A DNA stretch of 64,000 bases from Antedon mediterranea (taxonomy: Eukaryota; Echinodermata; Crinoidea; Comatulida; Antedonidae). Of the stretch, positions 33,328-48,000 are shown piece by piece. The notes below the pieces were generated by a model. It saw nothing but the letters and a program-made list of their open reading frames with translations. It was not told the origin of the DNA and searched no databases. Numbering within the stretch: the first letter of the stretch is position 1; each line of letters opens with the position of its first letter. The translations under genes and the position numbers were made by a program. Location of the stretch: NCBI RefSeq assembly GCF_964355755.1, contig NC_092677.1, positions 14,776,601 through 14,840,600 on the forward strand. The letters are read 5' to 3'.

Positions 33328-36073
33328 TCAGTTTACGAATGCCTTAAGTTTTTCTAATGCTGCTGTTGTCGATTTTGTGTCCGGGTGATCTCCACCAAGG
33401 AAGAGTTGAAATATTCGCAATGCTTCGTTGAACTGGTAGCGAGCTCTTTCAAAGAGATTATTTGCAAATAGGAACGCTCCTAAGTTATATCTGAAAAAGA
33501 ATATACAGTAGAAATTATGAATGTTCTCATTAGACATTCTAGATGTTTGTTGTTGAATATGTTTATACCATTCAAATAGAATAGATAAATACATTACGTA
33601 TTAAAATAAATATAGAATAATTCTAGCAAATGAAGAAAATAAGCGAGTTCAAGACTGTTTTAAACCTATTGTTGTAAAGTCTCAACTATATAGTAGTTGT
33701 ACACCAGTCAAATAAATGCATATTACAAATCGGATATTAGAGGATAATGAAAGAGAAAACAAGTTGACATTCCAGTAAGTTAAAAGTGTTAAAACACTTC
33801 AAACGTACCTGACAACTGCAACGTCAACGTGGTTCTGTCCATAAGCCTGTACCATGATATTCAACACTCCTTTGAATAAATCTCCAGCTAGTTTGTCATT
33901 CTTGTCATCGTAAACCAAAGCGATGTTATTCAAGATGGCTCCCACACGTGGGTGACTCAACCCTACTTCATTTTGGGTTAGCTGCATATCCCAAAGATGG
34001 TGGATCAACCCGTCTTCAAGACGACCTTGTCCGTACGAAAGCTCTCCAATCTGAGAAATACAGATCGAAAGTATCAATTGTGTTTCTTTCTAAATTTATT
34101 TTCAAAAACAACATCATGACGTCCATTTATTGGTTGGTTTCTATTGGTTATTTTAACTATTAAAATTTTAAAAATGTTTAGTATTTTTTATTCCGTTAAC
34201 ATTCTTTACTGTCGAGCACTGATATGACGTGACCCACAAGGGAGAAGCATGTAGTTGAATTTACCTGTCCAACTATTGCGGCAACATAGTGGTGGTTCTT
34301 TCCTAGAATATCGGTTGCTATCTCCTGAGCTCGTTTTAAATATTTCTTTGCTTCTTCTGCTTTCTCTTGAAGTCGAAGTACAGATCTTTAACAATCATAA
34401 GAAAATCGTATATCAAACCTATTTATTTTGTGAATATTAATTAGATTGGTTTGGTACTAAATGTTGACGAAGTTTGTAACGCATGATAACGAAGATTCAG
34501 ATAATTTAAGAACATGAACTTTGATATATTATATTGTATTTACCCCATTCCAAGAAGAGCTTTCACAAATTGGAGTTTCTGCGCTGGTGTGCGAATCTTG
34601 TTCATACGACTAATGACGTCATGTAGGTTTTTCATAGAATCATCGAGTTCCCCGAGATTTCGACAAACCAAGCCTAGCTGTATTATTACCTGTCAACGAA
34701 TACATCATTATACACTGTAAATATTGTTCCTAATTATGAATATCTGGTAAAATTACATCAGAGTCCGCGTACACACAGAATCTACCACTTCGTAGTAGTT
34801 TACATAGGTTATTTTTACAATGGTTGGGAAACGAAATAAATGTTAGAAATATCAAACTTTGCAGTGCAGCAGCGCTTACCTCCAGCACCTCTGGATGTAC
34901 ACATTGTCGTTTGTATGTGTAATGTCTATGATGGTATACAATTGTTGAATAATCTTCCTTGTATTTTGTTTCCAAAGCCTCAAGCAGCCGCTCATACAGT
35001 GATCTTAGAAATAATGTACATAAATAGCTATGGTTATTTTAGTTATTTAATGAATTGGAATTTATTAATGGATTAACACAAACAAATTGTAGTTCAATGA
35101 AGACTACTACTAATGTTTAAAAAATAGTCACTCAATTCTATATTCTATATTAAATATTAACCTTGCCCCTTTTTGAAGACCCAACTGCATAAAGAATCCT
35201 GCCATCGATCTAATTAGACCAGCTTTATCTCTTGTACTTTCCCACGTTTCCACTTTTGCCAATGTATCGAGATACGCTTGTTCAACTTGTTCATAACCAC
35301 CGAGCTAAAATAATATACATAAATACACACTAACAACATTTTGTATTTTACTTAATAATTTCTAATGTTTTAGTATGTACTGAATGAGAGAGAGGCTAAT
35401 GCTGGTTTATCCAGGTAAGCTAGGCACGATATAGACTACATCATGTAATGTGGAGGTTGGCAAAAAAACAATGATATGATGGCCTAGTAGTCGTTACTTA
35501 CATAATTAAATACATATTATTCTTTTTACAATAATTATGTATACCTATGATAGTAAACTAAACATATTATAGTGACATTGAACCAGCTCATAAGATAACA
35601 TTAATTTATTCTTACTAGTTGCCAAGCTTTGATGAGTTCAAATTTGCCCTCTTCCGTTGCCATCATTCTTTGAAAGACTGCAATGTTTAGAATTGTGGCA
35701 CGTAGACGCCTCAGATCACCAGCTTGTGAGAATAAGAACGGAACTTCTTCTGTCTGAAACACGGAAGGAAATATGTCCAAATTAGTATAACGTACTGTAA
35801 ATTGACATTTTCCATACCATTGCATTCATTTTTTATAATTTTAACAATTGAAAATGGCCAAACAGTTAAACTTACATAGCGATTATCAATGTCCTTTTTA
35901 TTAAAGAAATCCGCCAAGTTAAGGTAACACTCTTTCTTAAGTTCGGGTGTGTTCAGGTACTTCCTCTCAACAGCTTGTCTAAGATGGTCGTGGAAGAAGT
36001 TAAGAACTCCATTTCGATTTATTACATTCTCTTCAAGAGATAGGTAAAATGGTGACCATACTCTTGATGTTAC
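33328..36073 (-). other. Gene A: winged-helix-like stretch and TPR array
   Basis: Exon 36073-35876 has NFFHDHLRQAVERKYL, typical of the winged-helix end of STAND NTPases. The following seven exons encode helical repeats with kinesin-light-chain/nephrocystin-3 style signatures: LGKNHHYVA, VGLSHPRVGAILNNIALVY, YGQNHVDVA, YNLGAFLFANNLFERARYQF and LGGDHPDT. The protein ends soon after the last repeat. Confidence 0.85.
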
Positions 36074-39000
36074 CTTAAATAATACATTAGAAATAAGATT
36101 AATTTAAAATTAAAGTTGCATAAAAGTTAACATTATCAGTAATCAGTATATTATATCAGTTCTGAAAATAACTGTTGAGAAACTCAACAGTTCTTTTCAG
36201 AACTAATACACGTGATGTATCCATGTAAACTTTCAAACAATACAATACTGTTTGTAAGCAAGGTACAACATAATTGCAATGAATTTGGTCTATTTATTAT
36301 GTGTAGACCTAGGCTATGTACAGTTGCTTCTTCACTTTTATTTAATTGTATATTTAAAGGCATTATATTTAGAAAACTTACTTGTAGATATTCTGTTAAC
36401 TCAGCCTCTGTCATTCCTTTGTTAGAACACCAAATTGCAGTTGTAGTGTCTCGTACAAGTCCAGGTCTGTACAGTAAATGGCACCAAGAAAATAGGACGA
36501 CATTGTTGTTAATGTTGAGAGCAATGTATTTATCACACAACAATGTAACATAGTGCTATGCTAATAGTGATACCACAGTACTAAGATACACTGACAGTAT
36601 GTAATAATTTAATTGCCAAAAATATACTGTACCTTTCAAATGAACCAACCTCGAAATCGTTTTCCAGACGTTCAAGGATTTTAACAAAGAGTTCGCCTGG
36701 ATTATCCGCGAGAAGATACGTTTTGATTGCACTTGTTAGTTGATAAAAACTTCCGTACATGCGAATCTAAAAAGCGGAAAATTGAAGTTATTGATCATTT
36801 ATATAGACAGTGGATACAACATTTAACAAGAGCGGATTAAAAGTATTAAACATTGTGTGTTCAATAGAGTTACTGTACACTCTTCGAAAAAGAGTAGAGA
36901 TCTTCGTATGCCGGTGTAGGCCTACTGGCCAATCCACCACCAAAAAACAAGTCTACCGAAATGCGATAGTTTACCTCATCCATGAGTGACTTTAAATATA
37001 ATGGGTTGCTGGTCTGGTCTGCATCTAGTATCATATTCATCTGTTCTTCACTGAGTGTCTTAGCGTATAAAGTCATATACTCGGTTATTATCTGCTTCTT
37101 CTCATTTGGTTGTAATGGAAAGATCTCAAATGTTGGCCAATTGTTTGCTGCAACCGCATCGTAGGCCTGAAACGAATTGTATTTTATTTAGTTTGATCAA
37201 TCAACTAGCTAAAATAATCGCATTAGCTCATTATGTCAGATGATCCGCAGTTATAACCTTCTAAAAACCAGATAAATAATATTAAACTTTGGTTGAAACA
37301 TACCTTTCCAGGAAGTGTTGACAGTACCATTTTGACACCGCTTGGAAGTGATTTTGGAAGCCATTTTAATTCTTGTTCGTCGCCTTAAAAACAAAAAAGT
37401 TACTACGTTAACGTGTTGTATGTTAGTACTACTGTTTTTTAGGTAAGAGTTTCACTAACAAGCAAACATGCCTATTATCCATTTTTAATAGTTCACTATG
37501 TCGGTCCGGTATCACTATGCGTTTTATCGCTTCTCTGTACTTTTTGAACTGTTTTGATGTACATTACTTTTTGAAAGTTCATTTTTTTGTGAGAGCACGC
37601 GACTTATGGCTGTTGGCCTTGTTACTATTGTAGCTTGCTCAATAATCGGTCGTTTTCACAAAACTTACCCGTAGTTCCAGCTCCCGTGTCTAGCTGATTC
37701 AAAGCATCAAGTACGATAGTAACTTTTCCGCTATTTCCCGCCTGTTTGAGCCATGATGGCAGATCTAGGACAAGGTTACGGTCAGACGAAGGAACAGCTT
37801 GCGGGAAGTTAAAGAACTGCTTCATTTCTTCATACAATCTGTTGTAAGCAAAAATCAGTTTACATTTTTACAAAAGTGCACAATGTTACTTTAAATTTTT
37901 TTATTATTTGTAAAGAGTAAAAATGTCCAATCCAAACCTTCGCAAAAGATTTAAGTGTGAAGCACTCTCAGCTGAGCTACCAATAAAATGCATGAAGACG
38001 AAATGACTAGGGTTCTTTTCCTCGTATCTTGTGCACCAGTTAGCAATCAATGCCGACTTGCCGGAACCAGACCTTCCTAGTACAACAAATGGAACATCCG
38101 TATCTTTAGCAACGTGATCGTCAATTGCCTTGAAGTAGTCTTCTCTGCCAATATAGATTCGACAGCGAACTTCAGCAAATGCTACGTGTGCTTCTTTCTC
38201 CCGTTGTAAGCCTGTCAGTTCAGTACCCGGTGGAAAATCCTCATCTACGCATTTTGTGAGATCCTTTAAGGAGATGAATACATTGATTGATGAACATCGT
38301 TTTTACAGATTGCAAGTGCAGTGGTTTGAAAAGCATGATTATTTGAATGCGAATTTATACAAAGTATATTTCAAATCCTTTTACTCATTTATAATTGCAA
38401 AGAGCCTAAAGCTACTTCTGATAGTTACTAATACTACTTGAATCGTACTGTACATTACCTCAAGGATCTTTGCGTGTGCTTCATCAGCTCCTTTATATTT
38501 TCTTACGTTCATTCCAGACTCTTCTACAACTTTTCTGAACTCTCTTTGTTGATTGTAATGCCACAAAGATTCTAGTGCCTTTTTCTTGCTATCGGATTCT
38601 TTAACATCTGTTTTAGAAGAAGCATTATTTTCTTTTTTGATATCTGGTTCTTCTTTCTTTTCTTCTTGTTTTTCTTTTTCTTGTTTTTCCATTTCCTCCT
38701 TTTCTTTTTCTTCTTTAGCTTTAGCTTCCATTTCGTCTTGCTATAAACAAATGCGATATATTCTTTATATGTATTAGTATTTCTTTGAAATTAAAATATA
38801 TTAATACATGTTGGCTGATGTTAATATTCATACTGTACTTACAATTTGTTTCATTACTTCCATATCTTCTTCGCCTAACTGTTGCTCTCTTATATAAAAG
38901 AAAGACCGATTTTTTGAAGATTCTTTATTTCGAAGAGCGCCATATAGTGCTTCCAACTAGGAGAGAAATTAGAACCATTATCTACGTTTTATTTTGTACA

Positions 39001-42000
39001 ATATATTGATCTAAATTCAAACTTTACAAATGAAAATGTCTAATTGAACAGAATAGGTTGTATTTAGTATTTTCAATATAAGTATATGGAGAAAATAACT
39101 TTTAAAAGGAATTAGTCATTTATACAGTAGTATATAATTTTGTACTTAAACTTACTCTCGTAACACTAGTATCAAACCTAAAGTTATCAATCCAGTCGAA
39201 ACGACTGTAACTTTCAATGGCGACATTGTAAGTTTTGTTAAGAAGTTTATCAGGTATTGCTTCTCTCTGGGACCAGCCGTACCTCTCACCAAGTAGGCAG
39301 ATAAAGTATGGACGGCACTTATCAATCTATAAAAAAAACAAGAAAATAAATGTTCTCATTTTCTTCTGAAGAATTTCTTGAATGAAATGAAATGATGCTC
39401 AGGGCAGTTCGAATTGATGCTCAGTCGGATAAACGACATATAAGGAGAAATGGTATGACATAAATGTTTGAAAGGACCGATGCCTAGGCCTATTAAAAAT
39501 AGAAAATCGTTAGTTAGTCTTATGTATATCCATAATTTAAAAAGTTAAATGAGAACGATCGTACATCCAATGGTTAACTTACTTCGCGTAAACAGATAGA
39601 AATGGTTTGACCATCTTTTGACTGTTCTTTTGTGATTCCCCATCTTAGATCTACGTACGTGAAACATATCCCTCTCTCTGTACATGTACGATTCAACTCT
39701 CGAAAAGCTTTCTTAATAAGAACTTCCCGTTCTTCCTGGAAATCCTTAAACGTACTTGACACAAACACGCGAACCTCGCGCCGTTTTTTCTTCGTTCTAC
39801 GTTCGATGGGCTTTATAACGGGAAGCGAGTCGTTGGCTCTGTTTGATATCGGTTTGTTAAAATCTACTGTGGCATCTTCCTCTAGATAAATAAGAATACC
39901 GGTTATTTGCAATAATAACTATATATGTACATTATTCATATATTTGACATATTGATCATGTATTACCTTGAAAAAAAAAGATTGAAAGTTAGGCTACACA
40001 ACACATTTGACAAATGCTGTGATTGTGTGGAAGCTACTTGAAATTTCAGAAACTCATGTCATGCCATACATCGATGATCATAATACTAATAATACAAGTA
40101 GTACATACCTTCATCCTGTTGAATTTCAATCAAAGATTCGCCATGTTCTTCTAGTAACCCTCTGACAACTTGGTCAATACTTTTGTCATTCTCTCCACCT
40201 ATGATATCTTCGTAAACGTCACCGGCAGCAGCCGTTGTCTCGCTTTTAACACGTAAACAAGCGGTTGATATCATAACACCAAAATGTCCCGCCCAATATT
40301 TATCATCTCTACCTATGATTTTAATATAAATCAATCAAAATAACTAAACAGTCTTAAATCTTCCACGGTGTCTTTCAGAGGCGAAATATTATTAAGTCAT
40401 ATAAGCAATTATAAATGCACATTTTTTTCTATGACAGTTAGGCCTAATGATTTTTACCGTTTTACTTGTTTTATGTGATTTTGATCAAATAAATGAATAA
40501 GATGGAAATGTACTGAACAAAACTAGCAGACGAAAACAGTAGGACTGAACTGAATGGCAATCGGGAGAAAAAGAGAGGCAGATCCAATGTGATTTTGGCA
40601 AGAGACCATGAGAGATGGAGAGAATATGTTATGGCCGTATGTTTCCGTTTTCAGTTTCAGTTAATTTTCTATATTTTGATAAACAATAACAAACAACAAA
40701 CATATGTAGATAATATGAAAGGATGAACAAAAAAGAGTCACGAAGAGAAGGTAGATGAGGTGTGAGATGAAAAACAAAAACAAACGTACGTAGAATTAAA
40801 ATGCAAAAACCTACCAGTAGTTTGAAAGGAGATAAGCCGAAGACCTTTTCCATAATCTTTGAACGCAAAAATCTCACGAATCCATTCTGAATGCGTTATG
40901 CTTCCCTGTTCACCTGTTGTTTTGCTCGCAATAGTATCACCATCAGCATTCATAAGCGTAATGGTTAGCGAATAGTAGCCTCCGCCACATGTTCCGGCAC
41001 GGAACGATTCTGAGGCCTATCGAAAAGTAAACAAATTAATAAAAAATAAAATAAAATAATAACATATAAATGGTACGAAAAGTGGAATGACAGTAGTAGT
41101 AATAATGGAAGCGAAGAAGGAACATTTTAGTTGTACTGTATGTTCAAATTGATGGCCTGCCTTCCTGTGAAATTCCTTAAATTGAGAAAAAAACAAGACA
41201 CCGTTAAGTGTACATTAGAAATGTTAACCAACATAGTTAGGCCTAACATACCTGAATTTCCGGACATGAGTCCAAATGTTCTGCTGAAAAATGAGACAGA
41301 AGATTGATTTCTTGATTTTTTACGCAATTCATATGCGAAGAAACGAACTCTACAAGATAACACGAAGAATTGATCAAGTTAAATTATGTATGTTAATTAA
41401 CAACTTTTTAAAACTGTACAATAATTAATATGAGATTGACCCATTGGTAAAAGAAAGTGCCTATCTCTAGGCAATTTAGTTTTGGGTAAATGTAGGCTAC
41501 AGTTAACTTGGTTCACACACATCCTGCTAGTCTATTGCATGTTGATGAATAATCAAGTTTTAGATTGTGGTAGTTTTATTTCGCACACTTGAGTACCAAA
41601 TTTCCTAGTACTAGTACTTACTGGTTTCGGTATTGTCTCCTCCACTATGAATGACCCAGTCGCCAGCATAATTCCAGCTAGACATATCGGCTGCCTGTCC
41701 AGGATAAACAGAAGAGGAACGTTTATTAAAGCATAGGAAACGGTGTATAAACATTATCATTAATACTACTAGTGTACAAACTTACCTCACCAGATGCATT
41801 TTCCAATAAATTTGATGACCACCCGGCAATTTTTATCTCTTTCTTTGACAGGGTGCGATTTAAAGGAACCAAATTATCTGCTAACTGAGAATAATCAAAA
41901 ATAATAGTTTGTAATAAGCATCAGTCATACAAAATGGAAAGAAATTAAGTTAAGACTTTAACAGTTTACCTATAATTCAACATTTATTAGTTTCTATCAA

Positions 42001-45000
42001 TGGTAAAGCAATATCAATAAAAAGAGTGGTAAGTATAATGAGACAATACAAAAAAATACAATTAATTTAATTGCGGCATAGATTATACTAATGATACTCT
42101 GGAAGAGGTTAATTTGCATAAATCAAATGTCATGGTATTTTGCGAGATGTCCATACCAGTCCATCATCATCATAATGCCTTACATGTTGAAAGTAGAGTT
42201 TTGTCAAGTCAGTATACCATTTGCTTATAGTTTTGAGTGACATAATTAAATGTGTAAAAACGCATTACCTCTAGTTTGCTCTTGACTTCTTCAGCTAACT
42301 CATCTTCTGAAGGTTTCGGTTCAACATACGTTTTATCTGTAACAACCAGTGCCGACAATCTTGCACCAGGTCCATTGTTAACTTGATAAAATTAAAAATG
42401 CATTAATAAAATCTTTGGAACTTACCAGTGTTCATTTTAACTTATTGAAGTATCAACTCAAACCATAAATTAATGAATATGCATTAATCCCTGTTCAGAC
42501 ATTCTTTTGATTTGTGAGGATTCTTTTTACTATGGACTAAAGTACAACTGTTTATTAAATGTATACTTTTCCTTGTTTTGGTAAACTATTGTTATATCTG
42601 CCTTACCCGCTCCAAACAACATTTTCAATTTCTTGTTGTCGACTTTTGTCTCAATATCTGTAAACTTTAGTGACAGTCCCGGTACCTTTTCACGTAATTT
42701 CTCCGTTGTCTCCGTTACCTGTACAATAGTTAATCAATGAAAAAATTTGTTTTCAATTGTTTCAACAGAGTGCATTTTTCAGTAGTTGGTACAGTTTTAA
42801 TTTGAATACTGTACATTATTGTGACATTATACGCACCTGAGCTGCTACGTTTTCTTTTTGAATAATCAACTCATCGATGAATGCTAAGTTTTTGCTGACG
42901 CCATACAACCTCACATTATATGTTCCATTTGGCACGTCAAACTATGGAGAAAAAAACCCTAAACATTTTAAAACACATAATCCAAAAAGTTAGTTAATAA
43001 ATATAGTTTGTTCTTTGATCAATTCATTTAGAACATTGTTTCATCAGGAGAACAGTCAGTGGATGTGACCTAGGTTTTGATAAAGCCGATGGACAAATTA
43101 TAAACAAGGAAAGTTGGTATGGGTGTGTTTGATATGAGATTTTAGTCATAATAAATTTTTTCGGTAACAACATGTAAAATAGTTTATGTAAAATTTAAAC
43201 ATATTTTAGGGGATATGTAGGAGTATTCCGTTTGCCCACTGCATCATTCATTCACTACTAACCTCAAATTCCATTTCATCAAGAAATGAAGGATGTGTGC
43301 CATTACTGGTACCTCCGATGAATCCATCGTGAGTGTTTCCAATGACAGCAGTTAGTCTGTGTTCTGGTACAATATCAACAAACTTTCTAACACCTTGTAG
43401 ACCTGACAGATAAGATCGAATAATAAACAAGAAATATTTCTTACAAAAAACGCTGCTCGCTTATTGAAAAATATTTTTAATTTTAAATGTTTTTGAATGT
43501 GTCAATTTATTGTCACATAGGCCTAATAGTTATTTTACATGAAAAAAAATGTAATTTAAAGCAACAAATACTTAAATTGTCTGTCAGACAATGGTTTTGG
43601 GGTTTCTTTTCTCTTTATTTATGTGAATAAATATAATTTTTTTGTTACAGAAATGAATACTCAATTTCTGTCACTTTAGTTAATTGTATTGCTAAGGTCA
43701 AGCCAGGGGTCACTTCTTCACCCTAGATATTTTAAGTGTGAAGTATCCTATTAAAAACACAAACTTTAATGGACTGTTTCGATAATATTTCAATGAATAT
43801 CTGACACTGAATTACAGTCAAAAGTCAGTATTACAGTCAAATGGGACTCATAAATACAAGAAATGCTTTGGGATTTGTAATTTTAGCATGACATGTCATA
43901 ATAGACTCTTTTCCCAGACTTTGTTGAGTCTAGCAGCTGGAAATCTATAAATTATAGTGTAGTTTCCATTTTCGCAAAACTGTCGTCCTTAGAACTATAA
44001 CTGCTGCTTGCTTTAGCTTCTGATTGAGTAGTCCTAATGGGATGTAGCGGGCTAGAGCAGCAGCGTAAAAAATATTATAGTATAGTATTCAATATTTAAT
44101 AGTGAATGTCTATATAGAATATTCTTGTGTAAATCACAAACATTGTATTTGGCGTCGTGATGGATAAAAGAAACACAGTAACAATGTGGAATAAGAATTC
44201 AATATCAACCAACCACCATATTAAATATGTAATGTAACATACTTACCATGTTTTTCGTGCATCTTGAATAGTGTTTGTGTGTCGGCAAATACGATTCCTG
44301 AGAGTGACTCATAAGCTGGTCCACCAAGATTTATTGCCACATGTACACCTCTTGGTTGTATGGTCATGGTATGGGGTGATCCTTGGATTTCCTTGAGTTT
44401 TTCAAGATCATCTAAATTTTTTTAACAAAAAATATATAATCAATGTTCTTCCAAAAACACCTCATACTTATAAATTATAAATTGCCACATATTTTCTATT
44501 AGAAATAGTTGAAGTTTTGTTCAAAACTTAACTTTAAAAAATCTGGTAAAAATGTATTTAAATAATATATATCACACATTTGTATGTTTATTTGTATAAA
44601 TGGGTACCCGGTTAGATCAAGACACAACTTTGCGCTAATTACTAGCTGCAATATGGAAGTATGTTTCCATACGTGTTTGAGCCAAAAAAATGACTGGGGT
44701 AATAATGTTCAGCGCTTAGAGGTTTCATTACATTAGGCGCTATATAAATCCAGGATATTATTATTATTGTTTGAGAACGAGCATCTTCATTAAGATTAAG
44801 AATAATACATGACATTATTAAGATTGTTTATCTTTACTTATATCTTTCACATATGCAAAAGCTTGTATAAACTTCAGTCCTGGTTTCTTATCTTCTTCTG
44901 ATAACACTCGACAAAATCCAAAACGTCCGTCTGGCTGTTTTAGAAGCTTTCTCATTGGTATAATTTCAAGAACTTTCCCATTCAGCAACAGCTTAATTTT

Positions 45001-48000
45001 ACAAGCTTTGGTAATCCAGCCCATTACCTTATCTCCATGAATTACTAAACCAGTTCGTATTGGTTGTGCCTCACCCGTCAGCAAACAATTTGCCAATTGG
45101 CTCTCGTCTACTTGAAAGGGTGAGGCGATGTTTGATAAGACTGTATAGCGACAGGGACCTGCTGGTCCAACAGCTACAAGTTTATCATTTTTAGTGTAGA
45201 TTGTCCATGCATTCCCAGATGACAAATGTCCACTCATACCCTGGACAAATGTACAATCGGTATTACTTTTATTTATGCTGACAATGTACAGAGCAGATGT
45301 GGTGTCATCATCCTTCCCAATACCATGTGAACATAGAACAAACATACTTCCATTTGGTAATTTCTTCAAATCACTTAGAAGAGATGTCTCTTCAGAACCG
45401 ACAAAGCTCTGTAAGTGATTTATTAACGGTTTCTGTCCTGTCACGTGTACTTTACTCTTTAAATCGTCTGGTGAATTAAAGAACAACAGTATCGAACTGT
45501 TTTGCGGACCATTAATTTTCAAGAAATCATTTTCATCTTTTGTAAATTTCCAAATATCGTTTTTATCAGGTAGAAACACAACAGATGAAAATGGATCTGA
45601 CTGTATTAGGTAAGCATTGCATGAGGTTTTTCCTTTAATTGGAGGGCCACTACAAAGCGCTAGAATTGAAAAAAAGTTCGGCAGATCACTGACTTTAATT
45701 TCGGTATTGAAGACTCCTTTCTTGCTACCTTGTAACAGAACTCCGCATTCACAATTTCCATACTGGGGAAGATTTGATAAAAGATTTGTATGTGACGTTC
45801 CATATATTGCCATTGGACATAGAGCACCAGCACTATTGGTATAGATGACATCATAGTGATAGACTGAGTGTTCTCCGGTTTTGAACAATGACTTCGTTTC
45901 GAAGTGGTTACCACTTGAACCACACCGTACTAGCTGAACTTGCGCCGATGTACCGTTTCCTGTAACTCTCGCAATTTGAAGAAGAGCTGCTCCTCCTCCT
46001 GGCCCTGCATTTACACTGAAGTTTAACTTGTTATATGACTGAACGGGATGAAATGAGTGTGCATGTCCTTCTATGGCAGCATTTTTACCTGAAAAAAATA
46101 TATTTATTGTTATGTTTAATATACAGCTATACGAATAGTAATAATTATTGTTTTCCTATTTAATAACTTTGTTACTCATTCCTGAGAGTTAGAGCAGTCA
46201 AACAAATACCACTATATATAGGTATATTACTAACTGATTGATTAATTATTCTCGTGGCACATTTATGTATTCAATTTATCAAGACAACCTACTGTATTCC
46301 GGTGTTTTAATTTAGAAACAAGATAACTTACCAATAATAGGTTTACGATCAGGCATAGGCGGAAAATTCAAATCATCTTCTTCGTAACTGATTGGTTGTT
46401 CTAAAAAGTCGGAAGAAAAATAACCGTACTAACTACTGTACTGTGATATATGAATATCGTATCCGGATATTCAACCCCTGGACATTTACCCCCCGGAAAA
46501 CTACCCCCCGGACAACCACCACCTGGACCACTACCCCCTTAGGACAACTATCCCTTTAGGACAACTACCCCCCGGACAAATACCCCACGGACAACTACCC
46601 CCTTAGGACAACAACCCCCTTAGGACAACTACCCCCCGGACAATTATCCCCCGGACAATTATCCCCCGGACAATTATCCCCCGGACAATTACCCCCCCCC
46701 CCGGGTAATTACCCCGCGGACAACTACCTCTGACACAATACTCCCCGTAGGACAACTACTTCCTGGACAATACTCCGAGGGCAAATAATCTTTTAGGACA
46801 ACTACCTCCGTAGGACAACTAACCCCTGGACAACTACCCTCCGGACAATTACCCCCTAGGAACAATTACCCCTGACAATTACCCCCGGAGAATTACCCCC
46901 CCCCCCCCGGGTAATTACCCCGCGGACAACTACCTCTAACACAATACTCCCCGTAGGACAACTACCTCCTACCTGGACAATACTCCGAGGGCAAATAATC
47001 TTTTAGGACAACTACCTCCGTAGGACAACTAACCCCTGGACAACTACCACCCAGAAAACTATCCCTTTAGAACAACTACCCCCCGGACGGACAACTACCA
47101 CCCAGACCATTCAACAACCTGACTCTGCAACAGTGTATAATAGCAATTAATAACTATATTTTAATTCGTTACTTTGACGAATTACTATTCATTATTGTAA
47201 ACAAAAGTAAAAGATTGAACATAAATATAGCCTGGTATAAACTGAAGATTGTCACACATGATCATAGGATAGTCGAACGTATTATATAGTACTTCCTGTA
47301 TTTACTGTAAAGAATGGGTTCGCTAATAATAATAATAATTTTTGCGTCAGGACAATGCTTCGACGATAACCACTGGTCTTAAAAGAATTAATTTTTGTCT
47401 CAAATTTGTCATATATGTATTTTTGTACACTTGAAGAATAATATCACTTTTGATATTTGACCTCAAAGTTCACTCACCGAATAAACGGCGATCTTTAAAT
47501 AAATTCCCCTCAACTAAACGGTGACCATGTCACTCCCATGAAACATCATATGGAATAATCGGGGGTCTATTTCCATTAGATTATACCCCCTCCCATTGAA
47601 TAAACAACTTTCTTCCAATAAATGTCCACCTAAAAACCACCTAAACAATAAACAGCCCAGGCCGTTTTTTTCAATAAATACGGTACTTTAAATCTAGCAC
47701 ATCTAGGGTCTAGCGTGCTGTTAAACAGAATAATCGGTTAAAAACGGGTGTTTCAAACTAGAGACCCGAGACCAGAGACCAGAGACCCGGGACCCAATAC
47801 GAAAAGGGAGACCCACGTACGAAAAGGGAGACCCCACTATACGACGAAAAGGGAGACCCTAATATACGAAAAGGGAGACCTAAATATACAAAAAGGGAGA
47901 CCTAAATATACAAAAAGGGAGACCCAATTATACGAAAAGGGAGACCCAAATATACAAAATGGGAGACCCAAATATACGAAAAGGGAGACCCACTATAAGA

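Noticed and set aside
40109-41884. Calling the genes F-box proteins
   Set aside because: The FBA domain is clear, but no F-box motif is present anywhere in the traced exons.
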